This document shows positions 8,085-16,334 of a DNA stretch of 37,638 nucleotides, one piece after another. The stretch is taken from contig JAQGIF010000109.1 in the NCBI GenBank assembly GCA_028291345.1, positions 1 through 37,638 on the forward strand. The letters run 5' to 3'. Position numbers and translations under genes: made by a program. The stretch's first letter is position 1. Each line of letters begins with the position of its first letter. The notes below the pieces were generated by a model. That model searched no databases. It was not told the origin of the DNA and saw only the letters and a list, made by a program, of their open reading frames with translations. Origin of the DNA: Rhodospirillales bacterium. Lineage in GTDB: Bacteria > Pseudomonadota > Alphaproteobacteria > BOG-932 > Roseiterribacteraceae.

Positions 8085-8729
8085 TCAAGGAAAAGCGCAA
8101 CCCGAAGATGCCGCAAGCCTCGGAATTGTTTCACGTTTGATGTCTTCCATCTGCTCGAAATCGTCCGGCGTGTCGATGTCGAACGACAACCCCGCCTTCC
8201 GGACGACGCTCAAAGCCAGCCCGGCGGCGCGGGCGGCCGCCTGATGGGCGGCGAAGCTGCCCAGGCCGTAAAGATAGGGGATGGCGCCGACCGGCGACAT
8301 GACCAGGGCGTTGGTGCCGGTGCCCTCCCTGTCGCTGGCAATCGCCAAGCCCTGGCTTTCGCGCGCGGCATTCAGCAACGCGCGGAGGTCATCGGGAATC
8401 AAAAACGGCAAGTCGCAGCTGACCGAGAGCACCGTGGTCGCTCCGTGTAGGCGAACGACCTCCGCCGCCTGCGTCAACGCCGCGTTGAGGCCGTACGGCG
8501 CGGTTTCGGCGAGGGTTTCGAATTCCATCGCCCGGGCGGTTGCGAGCAGCGTCTCGGATCGGCTGACCACCAGCGTGTGGTCCCGGCCGACGACCGCGGC
8601 GGCGACCCGCAACGTTTGTTGAAAGAAGTTCTGATTCAGCCTTTGCCGTTCCGCGGCGGTCAGCGCGTCCGCAAGGCGCGATTTGCCCTCTTCCAGCGGT
8701 CGGGCCGGGATGATCGCCCAGATGCTCAT
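8085..8729 (-). CDS. cofC: CofC, phospholactate/phosphoenolpyruvate guanylyltransferase of F420 biosynthesis
   Basis: 214 residues of nucleotidyltransferase fold. The N-terminal MSIWAIIPARPLEEGKSRLA matches the CofC/FbiD P-loop-like start with the KSRL motif. TVLSVSCDLPFLIPDDLRAL gives the metal-binding Asp region, and GTGTNALVMSP and LSFDIDTPDDFEQM are characteristic. CofC activates 2-phospholactate, phosphoenolpyruvate or 3-phosphoglycerate with GTP to give the unstable guanylated donor used by CofD. The ATG at 8729, 10 bp after the cofD stop, is chosen over the in-frame extension to 8816, which lies inside cofD. A nitroreductase domain gene in the same operon favours phosphoenolpyruvate as substrate, since the dehydro-F420 then formed needs reduction; this is inference. 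Confidence 0.92.
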   Translation of the reverse strand: MSIWAIIPARPLEEGKSRLADALTAAERQRLNQNFFQQTLRVAAAVVGRDHTLVVSRSETLLATARAMEFETLAETAPYGLNAALTQAAEVVRLHGATTVLSVSCDLPFLIPDDLRALLNAARESQGLAIASDREGTGTNALVMSPVGAIPYLYGLGSFAAHQAAARAAGLALSVVRKAGLSFDIDTPDDFEQMEDIKRETIPRLAASSGCAFP

Positions 8730-8739
8730 GCCACAATGC

Positions 8740-9690
8740 TCACGATATGGACTTGCCTTGGGACAGCCGTTCGGCGAAGGCCAAAACTTCAGCGGCAACG
8801 CGGCGGCGGTCGTCACTGTTTCGCATCATCGTGTCCCTGACCAGTATAGCTGGCCCCTTGATATCGGATGACAAGCCGGCGTCAACCGCGTCGATCATCA
8901 ACCCGTCGAGCAGCGTATCATAGAAAGCCGCCACACCCAGCGACGATACGGCGATGCCGAGCTCATTCATGATCTTGGCGGCCGGACCTTTCACCGCCTG
9001 CCCACCGACGATCGGCGACACGGCGATGAGCGGCACTCTGCGATGTTCCAACGCATCGCGCACCCGCGGCAGCGACAGGATCGGCAGGATACTGAGAAAC
9101 GGGTTGGACGGGCAGATGACGATCGCGGTGAGTTCCGATGAAGAGAGTGCCGCCATGAAACCCGCACTCGGCTTCATATTTTCGATACCGGGAAACTCCA
9201 GCCGTTCGACCCGCGGGGCGCAGCGCAGCCTGACGAAATAATCCTGGAATGCGAGCAGGCCCCGGTCGGTCGCCACCATCGTGCGCAACGGATCGTCGGA
9301 GACCGGGACGATATGCTGCCTGATGCCCAACCGTGTGGCGAAATCGGCGGTGACGGTGGATAGCGTTTCGGTCTTGAGACGGCGAGTGCGCTCGATATGG
9401 GTGGCGATATCAAGGTCGCCCAACCGGAACCAAGTATCGCCGCCCAGCCGTTCCAGCGCGCCGATAAAGTTCCAGGTTTCGCCGGCCAAACCCCAGCCTT
9501 GCTCCTGATTATTGAGGCCGGCCAGGGTGTAGGTGACCGTGTCGATGTCGGGCGAGATCCGGAGGCCCAGATGCTCGAAATCGTCGCCGGTATTGACCGC
9601 GACGGTCAGCTCGCCGGGCGGCAGGATCGCTGCCAAGCCTTCCGCAAGCTTCGCGCCGCCCACGCCGCCGGCCAGGGCCAGGATGCTCAT
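8740..9690 (-). CDS. cofD: CofD, 2-phospho-L-lactate (or enolpyruvyl) transferase
   Basis: 316 residues, the family length. Motifs in order: LAGGVGGAKLAEGL at the N-terminus, AVNTGDDFEHLGLRISPDID (FO and metal binding), GETWNFIGALERLGGDTWF with DLDIATHIERTRRL, VICPSNPFLSILPIL, and VSPIVGGQAVKGPAAKIM. CofD (FbiA) transfers the phospho-acyl group from the guanylated donor to FO, giving F420-0 or dehydro-F420-0. The ATG start overlaps the stop of the nitroreductase-domain gene by 4 bases (ATGA) and the stop lies 10 bp before cofC, so the three are translationally linked. Nothing is missing. Confidence 0.96.
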   Translation of the reverse strand: MSILALAGGVGGAKLAEGLAAILPPGELTVAVNTGDDFEHLGLRISPDIDTVTYTLAGLNNQEQGWGLAGETWNFIGALERLGGDTWFRLGDLDIATHIERTRRLKTETLSTVTADFATRLGIRQHIVPVSDDPLRTMVATDRGLLAFQDYFVRLRCAPRVERLEFPGIENMKPSAGFMAALSSSELTAIVICPSNPFLSILPILSLPRVRDALEHRRVPLIAVSPIVGGQAVKGPAAKIMNELGIAVSSLGVAAFYDTLLDGLMIDAVDAGLSSDIKGPAILVRDTMMRNSDDRRRVAAEVLAFAERLSQGKSIS

Positions 9691-10340
9691 GGCAGTTTGA
9701 TTCCGGTCACAATTTCAGCCAGCGGTTTCCGTTCGCGAACCCGGCCAGGTTCGGCCGGCCAGCCGAGCAGCATCAAGCCCTGCGGTTGCCAGGACGCCGG
9801 CAATTCCAGCGCGGCCTTAACCGTATCGGCGCAGAAGAGCGGGGCGCACATCCAGCAGGCGCCGAGACCTTCGACCTGGGCCTTGAGCAGCAATAATTGC
9901 GCCGCCATCGCCGTGCTTTGCACCGCCATCAGATATTCGGCGTCGTTCCGGCGTGAATCTTGATAGGTGTCCATGTCCTCGAGCGTCAGGCAGACGGCGA
10001 TCAGGGCCGGCGCGCCGTTGATACGCGCGGATGAGCGGGCGACGTCTTGGCGGATGGCTTCGCTGTCGTCGCCATCCTTGGAGCGGTCGGCCCGCAGCCT
10101 GTCGCCCATTGCCGTAGCCAGACGCGCCTTGTTCGGCGCGTCGCGCACGACGTGGAAGCGCCAGGGTTGCCGGTTATGGGCCGAGGGGGCACGGCTTGCC
10201 GCCTGGACCATTCCGGCGATCATCGCATCCGGAACGGGATCGGGCAGAAAGCGGCGGACCGTACGACGCCCGGCGATTACGGAATCCAGGTCGTAGAATC
10301 CGTCCTGGGTCCGGGGCGATTTGCCGTGGACTAGCGAAAT
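9687..10340 (-). CDS. FbiB C-terminal-type nitroreductase domain, start codon unclear
   Basis: The frame encodes a nitroreductase/FMN-binding domain. The N-terminal FMN motif AGRRTVRRFLPDPVP (about 10230-10277) is followed by QAASRAPSAHNRQPWRFHVV and, later, AAQLLLLKAQVEGLGACWM and LMLLGWPAEP. The first ATG, at 10223, falls after the FMN motif. The frame is open to 10367 but holds no ATG, GTG or TTG upstream of that ATG; an ATT at 10340 overlaps the cofE stop. In actinobacterial FbiB this domain is fused behind CofE and reduces dehydro-F420-0. Here it lies in the -1 frame immediately after cofE. A non-standard start, a frameshift-made fusion, or a sequence error would each explain it. The coordinate 10340 is a working choice. 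Confidence 0.8.
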   Translation of the reverse strand: MSLVHGKSPRTQDGFYDLDSVIAGRRTVRRFLPDPVPDAMIAGMVQAASRAPSAHNRQPWRFHVVRDAPNKARLATAMGDRLRADRSKDGDDSEAIRQDVARSSARINGAPALIAVCLTLEDMDTYQDSRRNDAEYLMAVQSTAMAAQLLLLKAQVEGLGACWMCAPLFCADTVKAALELPASWQPQGLMLLGWPAEPGRVRERKPLAEIVTGIKLP

Positions 10341-11104
10341 AGATCGATCTCCTTCGGGCGGATCAGCTCATGGGCGTTGCCCTCGCGCCGCGCATAGGGG
10401 ACGCCACGTGCCAGCACGATCGGCCAGCCTTCGCTCGACTGTCCCATCACCAATGATGCGGCCGAGGCGAGCTCGTCGGCAAGACCCAACTCGCTGGTTT
10501 TGAGCGGGCGGCCGAACAGGTCCGGCTTGGTACGCAAATCGAGCAATCCCGCCATGCCGCTGAGGCCGATGGCGGTGCCGACAGTGCCATTGCGCCATGC
10601 ACGGCCTATGCTGTCGATTATCAGAACGGCGATGTCGATCCCGGTCCGCGCCTTCAGATCGTCGCGGATGCGATCGCAGGTACCGTCGGGGTCGCGCGGC
10701 AGCAGCAGGACGCGTTCGTCCTCTTCGCCATTGCCGATGTTGGACTGGTCGATACCGGCATTGGCGGCGACGAAGCCCAGCCGATGAGCGACGATGATCG
10801 CGCCCGGCCTGATGCGCAGAACCTCGTCGGATTCGGACAGGATCAGTTCGACGACGCGTGGGTCCTTATCGGACTGAGCGCCGATTTCGATCGCTCTGGC
10901 CGAGGGCTCGATTGTGCTGAGTTCGACCAAACAACCTTCGGCCTTTGACACGATCTTCTGCGCCAGAACGACGACGTCGCCGGCCTGCAGCGCCAGGCCG
11001 GATTCGGCCAGCGCAGTCAAGATGATGCCGGTTAGATCGTCACCCGCTTTGACTAGGGGCACGCCATCGAGAGCGCGAAGCGTCAACTCCGCGGGAGCGG
11101 ACAT
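10331..11104 (-). CDS. cofE: CofE, coenzyme F420-0:L-glutamate ligase
   Basis: 257 residues. Conserved parts include the N-terminal LRALDGVPLVKAGDDL, VVLAQKIVSKAEG (GTP/metal region), DPRVVELILSESDEVLR, GFVAANAGIDQSN and VLIIDSIGRAWRNGTVGTAIG, all typical of CofE and of the FbiB N-terminal domain. The enzyme adds one or more gamma-linked glutamates to F420-0 using GTP. The ATG at 11104 is 2 bp from the npdG stop. The protein ends ...KEIDLFR then TAG, which is where FbiB fusions pass into the linker before the nitroreductase domain; that domain follows here in the -1 frame. Confidence 0.95.
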   Translation of the reverse strand: MSAPAELTLRALDGVPLVKAGDDLTGIILTALAESGLALQAGDVVVLAQKIVSKAEGCLVELSTIEPSARAIEIGAQSDKDPRVVELILSESDEVLRIRPGAIIVAHRLGFVAANAGIDQSNIGNGEEDERVLLLPRDPDGTCDRIRDDLKARTGIDIAVLIIDSIGRAWRNGTVGTAIGLSGMAGLLDLRTKPDLFGRPLKTSELGLADELASAASLVMGQSSEGWPIVLARGVPYARREGNAHELIRPKEIDLFR

Positions 11105-11106
11105 GG

Positions 11107-11781
11107 TCAGTCCTGCTCGGGCAGGCCGGTGATGCGAATACCCGACCCTGGAATGTTATAGCGCTGGTTGATCGAGATCAGCACCGAGGTCAGGGCCTCA
11201 GCGACGACGGAATTGCAGAGAGGGCCGGCATGAAGGCCGCGCAGCCCGACAGCCTTGGCCAGTGTGATGACGGCTTCGCGGGCGGTAATATCGTCCCCCG
11301 TGACCAGCACGTCGCATTCGACCGTATGGGACAGGTCCTTCAGGTGATGGGCCGAGACGTTCTGGAAGGCCGAGACGACTTTGACGCCGGTTCCCAGCAT
11401 CTTCTGTACGGCCTCGACCGCCGAGCCTTCGGGCGGCAACTGAACCCGGTTTACCTTGGGCGGAACCAGAGGGACCGTGACATCGACCAGGATCTTGCCT
11501 TCCAGGGCACTCGCCACGTCCGAGACGGTCGGCTTCTGCGCCGAATAAGGCACCGTCAGTACGACGATCTGCGCTTCTTTCGCAGCGCTCAGATTATCCA
11601 TCCCGCGCACCAGTTCTTTGCCCAGGAGCGTGTTCAGTTCGGCGGCGCCGGCCTGCGCCTTCTCCGCAGAGCGGCTGCCTAGGATAACCGGATAGCCGGC
11701 ATAGGCCCAGCGGAAGGCCAACCCGCTGCCCTCGGCGCCGGTGCCGCCTAAAACGGCTAAAGTCGGTAACGAATCTGTCAT
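11107..11781 (-). CDS. npdG: NADPH-dependent F420 reductase (F420H2:NADP+ oxidoreductase)
   Basis: 224 residues, the family size. The Rossmann motif LAVLGGTGAEGSGLAFRWA is followed by ILGSRSAEKAQ, whose Ser-Arg pair binds the 2'-phosphate of NADP. VVLTVPYSAQKPTV and KVVSAFQNVSAHHL (F420 side) and the C-terminal GLHAGPLCNSVVAEALTSVL agree with Fno/NpdG. It moves hydride between NADPH and F420. It lies 25 bp after fbiC and 2 bp before cofE, inside the biosynthetic operon, so the cell can both make and reduce the cofactor. No F420-dependent enzyme of the luciferase-like or split-barrel class occurs in the window. Confidence 0.93.
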   Translation of the reverse strand: MTDSLPTLAVLGGTGAEGSGLAFRWAYAGYPVILGSRSAEKAQAGAAELNTLLGKELVRGMDNLSAAKEAQIVVLTVPYSAQKPTVSDVASALEGKILVDVTVPLVPPKVNRVQLPPEGSAVEAVQKMLGTGVKVVSAFQNVSAHHLKDLSHTVECDVLVTGDDITAREAVITLAKAVGLRGLHAGPLCNSVVAEALTSVLISINQRYNIPGSGIRITGLPEQD

Positions 11782-11806
11782 CGGATGCTCTTCTGGTCGA
11801 TTTGAG

Positions 11807-14206
11807 TCAGGCGTTCGCGGACTGCTTGCGCCGGATCGGCTTGGGTGGTGTCAAGATGATTGGCGTCAGTTCTTCGGCGACGCGGCCTGCCGCATGGCGT
11901 TCATCGGAAACGGGGCCGTAGACGGTATTACGCTGCCTCGGCGTCCGGCCGAGCGAGCGGATAAGCGCCTCCATTTCCAGCGGCGGCAGCTCCTGGCCAT
12001 GCTCGGTGCCGGCGGCGCGCGAAATGCTCTCATTCATCAAGGTGCCGCCCATGTCGTTGGCGCCGGCCTCGAGGCAGACCCGCACGCCCTCGCGGCCGAG
12101 CTTCACCCAGGACACTTGGATGTTCGTCAGCACGGGATTCAACGCCAGGCGGGCGACGGCATGCATCAGCACGGTCTCGCGGAAGGTCGGTCCCTTGCGC
12201 GCCGTGCCCTTGAGGTACATTGGCGCTTCCATATGGACGAAGGGCAGGGGCACGAACTCGGTGAAGCCGCCCGTGCGCGCCTGCAGCGCGCGGATGCGCA
12301 GCAGATGCCGTGCCCAGTGTTTCGGTTCCTCGATATGGCCGAACATGATCGTCGCCGTCGTATGGAAGCCGACTTTATGGGCGGCTTCCATGATGTCGAG
12401 CCATTCCTGGGTATTCAGCTTGTCGTGGCACAGGGTGTCGCGGATCTCATCATCGAGGATTTCCGCCGCCGTACCGGGGAGGGTGCCCAGCCCCGCTTCC
12501 TTCAGCCTGACCAGATAGTCGGCCACGGGCATGGCCAAGGTGGCCGCGCCCTGCTGAACCTCGAGCGACGAGAACGCGTGGATATGCATATCCGGAACGG
12601 CGCGCTTCACCGTGCGGCAGAGTTCGATATAGGTCTCGCCGGTATAGTCCGGGTGGATGCCGCCCTGCATGCAGACTTCGGTCGCGCCGAGATCCCAGGC
12701 CTCCACCGCGCGGCGCGCGACTTCCGAAAGGTCGAGATCGTAGGGAACCCCGCGCAAGGCTTCGTGGGTCTTCCCCTTGGAGAAGGCGCAGAAGCGGCAT
12801 TTATAGCCGCAGATATTGGTGTAGTTGATGTTGCGATTGACGGCATAGGTGACGACGTCGCCATTGATCTTGGTGCGCAGCCGGTTGGCCGCGTCCGTCA
12901 CATATTCGAAATCGACGCCGCGCGCGCCGAACAGGGTGGTGATCTCACCTTCGTCGAGCCCCGCACCGCTGACGGCTTTGGCAACCAGATCGACGACGAT
13001 GGGGTCCGGCCGCTCGCCGGGGCCCGCCTTGGCGGGCGCGATCGGTGTCACGGCGATGCCCGGCGCCCAGGAATCGTTGCGGCCCCAGCCGTGCGAGTCC
13101 GCCGATTGCAGGATGCGCGGGATCAGAGCCGGGTCCTGCCAGCGGGGATTGTCGTGGTAATAGGCCGGATAGATCGGCAGGCGGGCTGTCAGGATCTTGC
13201 CGGCGCTCGCGGTTTCGCGGCGCAATGCCTCGAGATGCGGCCATGGCGCCTCGGGATTCACATGGTCGAGCGTGACCGGCGATATGCCGCCCCAGTCGTT
13301 GATCCCGGCCTCGATCAGCACGCCATATTCGCCGGGGCTCAGATTGGGCGGCGCCTGGATGTTCATCTCCGCACCCAGCAGGATACGCGCGACGGCAATT
13401 GTCCAGAGCAGTTCGTTGAGATCCGGTTCCGGCGCGTCCGCCATCCGCGTTCCCGGCTTGGCCCGGAAATTCTGGATGATGACTTCCTGGATATGGCCGT
13501 ATTGCCGGTGCAGGTCGCGCAGCGCGAGGATCGACTCGATCCGCTCCTCCCGCGTTTCGCCGATGCCAATCAATATGCCGGAAGTGAAGGGGACGCTCTG
13601 CTCGCCGGCCAGCCGAATCGTTTCCAGCCGCCGCGACGGCAGCTTGTCGGGCGAGCCGTAATGCGGCCCGCCTTTCTGCGACAGCCGCTCGGACGCGCTT
13701 TCGAGCATCAACCCCTGACTAACCGAGACGCGCTTGAGCAGGGCGATGTCATCGGCGCCCATGACCCCGGCATTGATGTGCGGCAGCAGGCCCGTCTCCT
13801 TCAGGACGAGCCCGGCGGCCTCGGCGAGGTAGGAGAAGGTGGTTTCGTGACCGAGCCGGGCCAGCTCGTCTCGTGCCGCGCCATAGCGCAGTTCAGGCTT
13901 GTCGCCCAAGGTGAACAGGGCTTCGGTGCAGCCGGCGGCGGCGCCGGCACGGGCGACGGTCAGCACTTCATCGATGGTCATGTACCCCGTCTCGCCACGC
14001 TTGGGCGGGCGGGCGAAGGTACAATAATGGCAGACATCCCGGCACAGATGGGTCAGCGGGATGAACACCTTGGGCGAATAGCTTTGTATGCGCCCGTGGA
14101 AGCCGTCGCGCAGCGAGGCAGCGCGCGTCATCAGCGCGTCGAGTTCTGCTCCTACGAGATTCCCAAACTCAAGCGAGATGGGCTCATCCGATATTGCGAC
14201 ATTCAT
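11807..14206 (-). CDS. fbiC: FbiC, 7,8-didemethyl-8-hydroxy-5-deazariboflavin (FO) synthase
   Basis: 799 residues carrying two radical SAM modules. The N-terminal CofG-type half has CRDVCHYC (Cys55, Cys59, Cys62) and the C-terminal CofH-type half has CGYKCRFC (Cys466, Cys470, Cys473). HDNPRWQDPALIPRI marks the end of the CofG half, and GGIHPDYTGETYIEL and FVPLPFVHMEAPMY the CofH half. FbiC joins tyrosine with 5-amino-6-ribitylaminouracil to make the deazaflavin FO. The fused form is typical of actinobacteria, whereas archaea and cyanobacteria have separate CofG and CofH. The ATG at 14206 follows an AGGTGA-like site. It lies 54 bp downstream of the SDR gene and leads the F420 genes proper. Confidence 0.96.
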   Translation of the reverse strand: MNVAISDEPISLEFGNLVGAELDALMTRAASLRDGFHGRIQSYSPKVFIPLTHLCRDVCHYCTFARPPKRGETGYMTIDEVLTVARAGAAAGCTEALFTLGDKPELRYGAARDELARLGHETTFSYLAEAAGLVLKETGLLPHINAGVMGADDIALLKRVSVSQGLMLESASERLSQKGGPHYGSPDKLPSRRLETIRLAGEQSVPFTSGILIGIGETREERIESILALRDLHRQYGHIQEVIIQNFRAKPGTRMADAPEPDLNELLWTIAVARILLGAEMNIQAPPNLSPGEYGVLIEAGINDWGGISPVTLDHVNPEAPWPHLEALRRETASAGKILTARLPIYPAYYHDNPRWQDPALIPRILQSADSHGWGRNDSWAPGIAVTPIAPAKAGPGERPDPIVVDLVAKAVSGAGLDEGEITTLFGARGVDFEYVTDAANRLRTKINGDVVTYAVNRNINYTNICGYKCRFCAFSKGKTHEALRGVPYDLDLSEVARRAVEAWDLGATEVCMQGGIHPDYTGETYIELCRTVKRAVPDMHIHAFSSLEVQQGAATLAMPVADYLVRLKEAGLGTLPGTAAEILDDEIRDTLCHDKLNTQEWLDIMEAAHKVGFHTTATIMFGHIEEPKHWARHLLRIRALQARTGGFTEFVPLPFVHMEAPMYLKGTARKGPTFRETVLMHAVARLALNPVLTNIQVSWVKLGREGVRVCLEAGANDMGGTLMNESISRAAGTEHGQELPPLEMEALIRSLGRTPRQRNTVYGPVSDERHAAGRVAEELTPIILTPPKPIRRKQSANA

Positions 14207-14259
14207 TGGTCGTCACCTACGAAAACGAACCCGGCCTTCCGAGCCGGACGATCGGCCGA

Positions 14260-15096
14260 TCAGAAGATCAGGCCTTTATCGGCGATAACCGGCATGTTCG
14301 TCCACTGTCCCTCTGGCGTGCGATACCAGCCGGCGGCTGCGAGCGCACCGCCATCCATATGGATGGTCGTGCCGGTGACCCAGGCGGACAGATCGCTGGC
14401 CAGAAATATGGCGCAACCGGCGGCATCCTGAGGCACGCCGAAGCGGCCCAGCGGGATCCAGCGTTCGGTGTGGCTCATATATTTCGGGTTGGTCCATTTG
14501 GTGACCTGAACCTGTTCGGTGTCGGTCGTTTCAGGCGCGATCGTGTTGACCCGGATATGCTCGGGTCCCAATTCGACCGCCAGGCTTTGCGTGAAGCCGG
14601 TGATGCCAGCCTTGAACGCGCCGTAAACGACGCCGCCCGGTATGCCGCGGAACCCCTCGATCGACGAGACATTGATGATGCTGCCGCCGTGACCTGACTT
14701 GCGCATCAGCGGCAGCATCGCATGGGTGACGACGAACATCTGCTTCAGGTTGACCTGGTACAGCGTGTCCCACTGTTCCTCGGTCGATGTCGCGAAGGGA
14801 CCGACGATTCCCATGAAATCGCCGACATTATTGACCAATATGTCGAGCCCGCCATATCGCGTCTCGATTTTATCGGCCAGGGCCGCGACCCGCTTCTTGT
14901 CGCGGACATCGACGACCTCGACCAGAGCTTCGATGCCTTCCGCCTCGAATGTATTCCGGACCGTCTCGGCCCGATCGGCATTGATTTCCGCGACGACCAC
15001 GCGAACGCCGTACATCCCGAACGCCTCGGCGATCGCCCGCCCCATGCCCGCCCCGCCGCCGGTGACCAACGCAGTCTTGCCCTTAAGATTGATCAT
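14260..15096 (-). CDS. SDR-family oxidoreductase
   Basis: 278 residues of classical short-chain dehydrogenase. Cofactor motif VTGGGAGMGRAIAEAF, NNVGDF (the NNAG position), catalytic INVSSIEGFRGIPGG with YGAFKAG (Tyr-x3-Lys), and IHMDGGALAA near the C-terminus. Glu in VVVAEINADR after the second strand suggests NAD rather than NADP. A C-terminal extension (WYRTPEGQWTNMPVIADKG) is longer than in minimal SDRs. It lies 88 bp downstream of the extradiol dioxygenase-like gene and 54 bp upstream of fbiC on the same strand, so it may be part of a catabolic pair at the head of the F420 operon. Substrate unknown. Confidence 0.88.
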   Translation of the reverse strand: MINLKGKTALVTGGGAGMGRAIAEAFGMYGVRVVVAEINADRAETVRNTFEAEGIEALVEVVDVRDKKRVAALADKIETRYGGLDILVNNVGDFMGIVGPFATSTEEQWDTLYQVNLKQMFVVTHAMLPLMRKSGHGGSIINVSSIEGFRGIPGGVVYGAFKAGITGFTQSLAVELGPEHIRVNTIAPETTDTEQVQVTKWTNPKYMSHTERWIPLGRFGVPQDAAGCAIFLASDLSAWVTGTTIHMDGGALAAAGWYRTPEGQWTNMPVIADKGLIF

Positions 15097-15184
15097 CGAA
15101 CCTTTTCCCCACCGTGACCGATTTCCGGGCCATTGCGTAATGACCGGATCATACTCCGGCTATCCGCCAAAAGGCAGCAGCTTG

Positions 15185-16072
15185 TTAACCGCCATTCATC
15201 TCCGGATGGCCCCAAAGGCTGAAGATTTCGCTCTTGGTCGGGATGTAGTTCGACCAATCGACCTGCCAGGCGTCCCAGCCATATTCCACGTCGAAACCCG
15301 ACGGCGTCTTGATATAGGTCGACACCATCAGGTCGTTGCTGTGACGCCCCATATTGATCGAGATCGGCGTGCCGTTCCTTTTGCAGCGGTCGATGCAGCG
15401 GCCCAGATCGTCGAACTTATTCACCTCGATCATCAAATGGACCAGACCGCCCGGTATTTCCGCCTCGAACAGGGCCAGACTGTGATGGCGTGGATTATCG
15501 CAATGCAGGAAATAAAGGGCGAGGCCGGGATGGTCAGGAACGCCGATCGGCACCCGCATCTCGTCCGTGTCACCGAACCCCAGATAGGTCTTATAGAAGG
15601 CGCGGGTTTCCTCGACCTTGGGCGCCGGAAGGACCACGTGGCCGAGTCCCATATTGCCGGTAACGAAGCCGCTGACGCCGGCCGAAGAGACGAAAGGCGC
15701 GTAGTCGTAAACCCGGCCGTGATAGATTTCGAGATTGTTGCCCGACGGATCCTTGCAACGCGCCATGGCGCGGACCTTGCGGTCGGCGGCATCCGCGACT
15801 GAACCGTGCTCGATGGCGACACCCGCGCCGGCCAGCGAGTTCAGGCAGACGTCATAGGCATCCACACTCGGCAGTTCCCACCCGGAGGCGACGAAGCGGT
15901 TTTCCTTGCCGGGCACGATGGCGAGGCGGAATGGGCGGTCGTCCATACGGAAGCGCACGCCGCCATCCGCCGAGTCCAGGGGCATCAGCCCCAATACGTC
16001 CGCCCCGAATTTGCGCCAGGCAGCGATATCGGTGGCTTCGACAATGGCATATCCGAGCGATGAGATGGTCAT
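15185..16072 (-). CDS. Type I extradiol dioxygenase-like VOC protein (BphC/HsaC type)
   Basis: 295 residues with two VOC repeats, the layout of BphC-type ring-cleavage dioxygenases. The catalytic domain holds the metal triad at the expected spacing: His145 in MGLGHVVLPA, His212 in GGLVHLMIEV and Glu263 in SGFDVEYGWD. Such enzymes split catechols next to the hydroxyls using Fe(II) and oxygen, in biphenyl, dioxin or steroid degradation. The ATG at 16072 has a GAGGGA site 6-7 bases upstream; the in-frame extension to 16240 has a poor composition. It is the first gene of the minus-strand run that continues into an SDR and the F420 genes. The aromatic substrate cannot be named. Confidence 0.85.
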   Translation of the reverse strand: MTISSLGYAIVEATDIAAWRKFGADVLGLMPLDSADGGVRFRMDDRPFRLAIVPGKENRFVASGWELPSVDAYDVCLNSLAGAGVAIEHGSVADAADRKVRAMARCKDPSGNNLEIYHGRVYDYAPFVSSAGVSGFVTGNMGLGHVVLPAPKVEETRAFYKTYLGFGDTDEMRVPIGVPDHPGLALYFLHCDNPRHHSLALFEAEIPGGLVHLMIEVNKFDDLGRCIDRCKRNGTPISINMGRHSNDLMVSTYIKTPSGFDVEYGWDAWQVDWSNYIPTKSEIFSLWGHPEMNGG

Positions 16073-16231
16073 GCTGCTTCCCTCGACCCCGTGAACGATG
16101 ATTTGTGACTCTGGATAGATGTTAGTTGCCGCCGATTTTATCAGTGGGCAGGTCGAAAACAAGGGAGATTCGTTGAAATCGAACTGCCAAATTACGCAAA
16201 CATGAAATTGCAGTCCGTCATTGACCGCCCG

Positions 16232-16259
16232 ATCATACACATTCTAGTTTCTTGGTCAG
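16232..16259 (-). promoter_or_regulatory. Candidate promoter for the dioxygenase-F420 run
   Basis: On the minus strand CTGACC (16259-16254) and TATGAT (16237-16232) are separated by 16 bases, resembling a sigma70 promoter. It would give a leader of about 150 bases before the ATG at 16072. Proposed by eye; no transcription data. Confidence 0.3.
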
Positions 16260-16334
16260 CTTTGCCGCGTATCAAAACGTCAAGTTCGGCTAATCATCAA
16301 ATCCGTAAATCATGAAGTTCGGGGGAAATCGCTC

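Noticed and set aside
10326-10350. Programmed -1 slippery site at the cofE stop
   Set aside because: The sequence near the stop (CTATTTCGCTAG) does not match the XXXYYYZ pattern, so frameshifting is kept only as one of several explanations.
11741-14431. Very long plus-strand open frame (896 codons) opposite fbiC
   Set aside because: It mirrors a certain gene on the other strand; its composition is low in typical hydrophobic patterning and shows no motif. High GC readily leaves antisense frames open.
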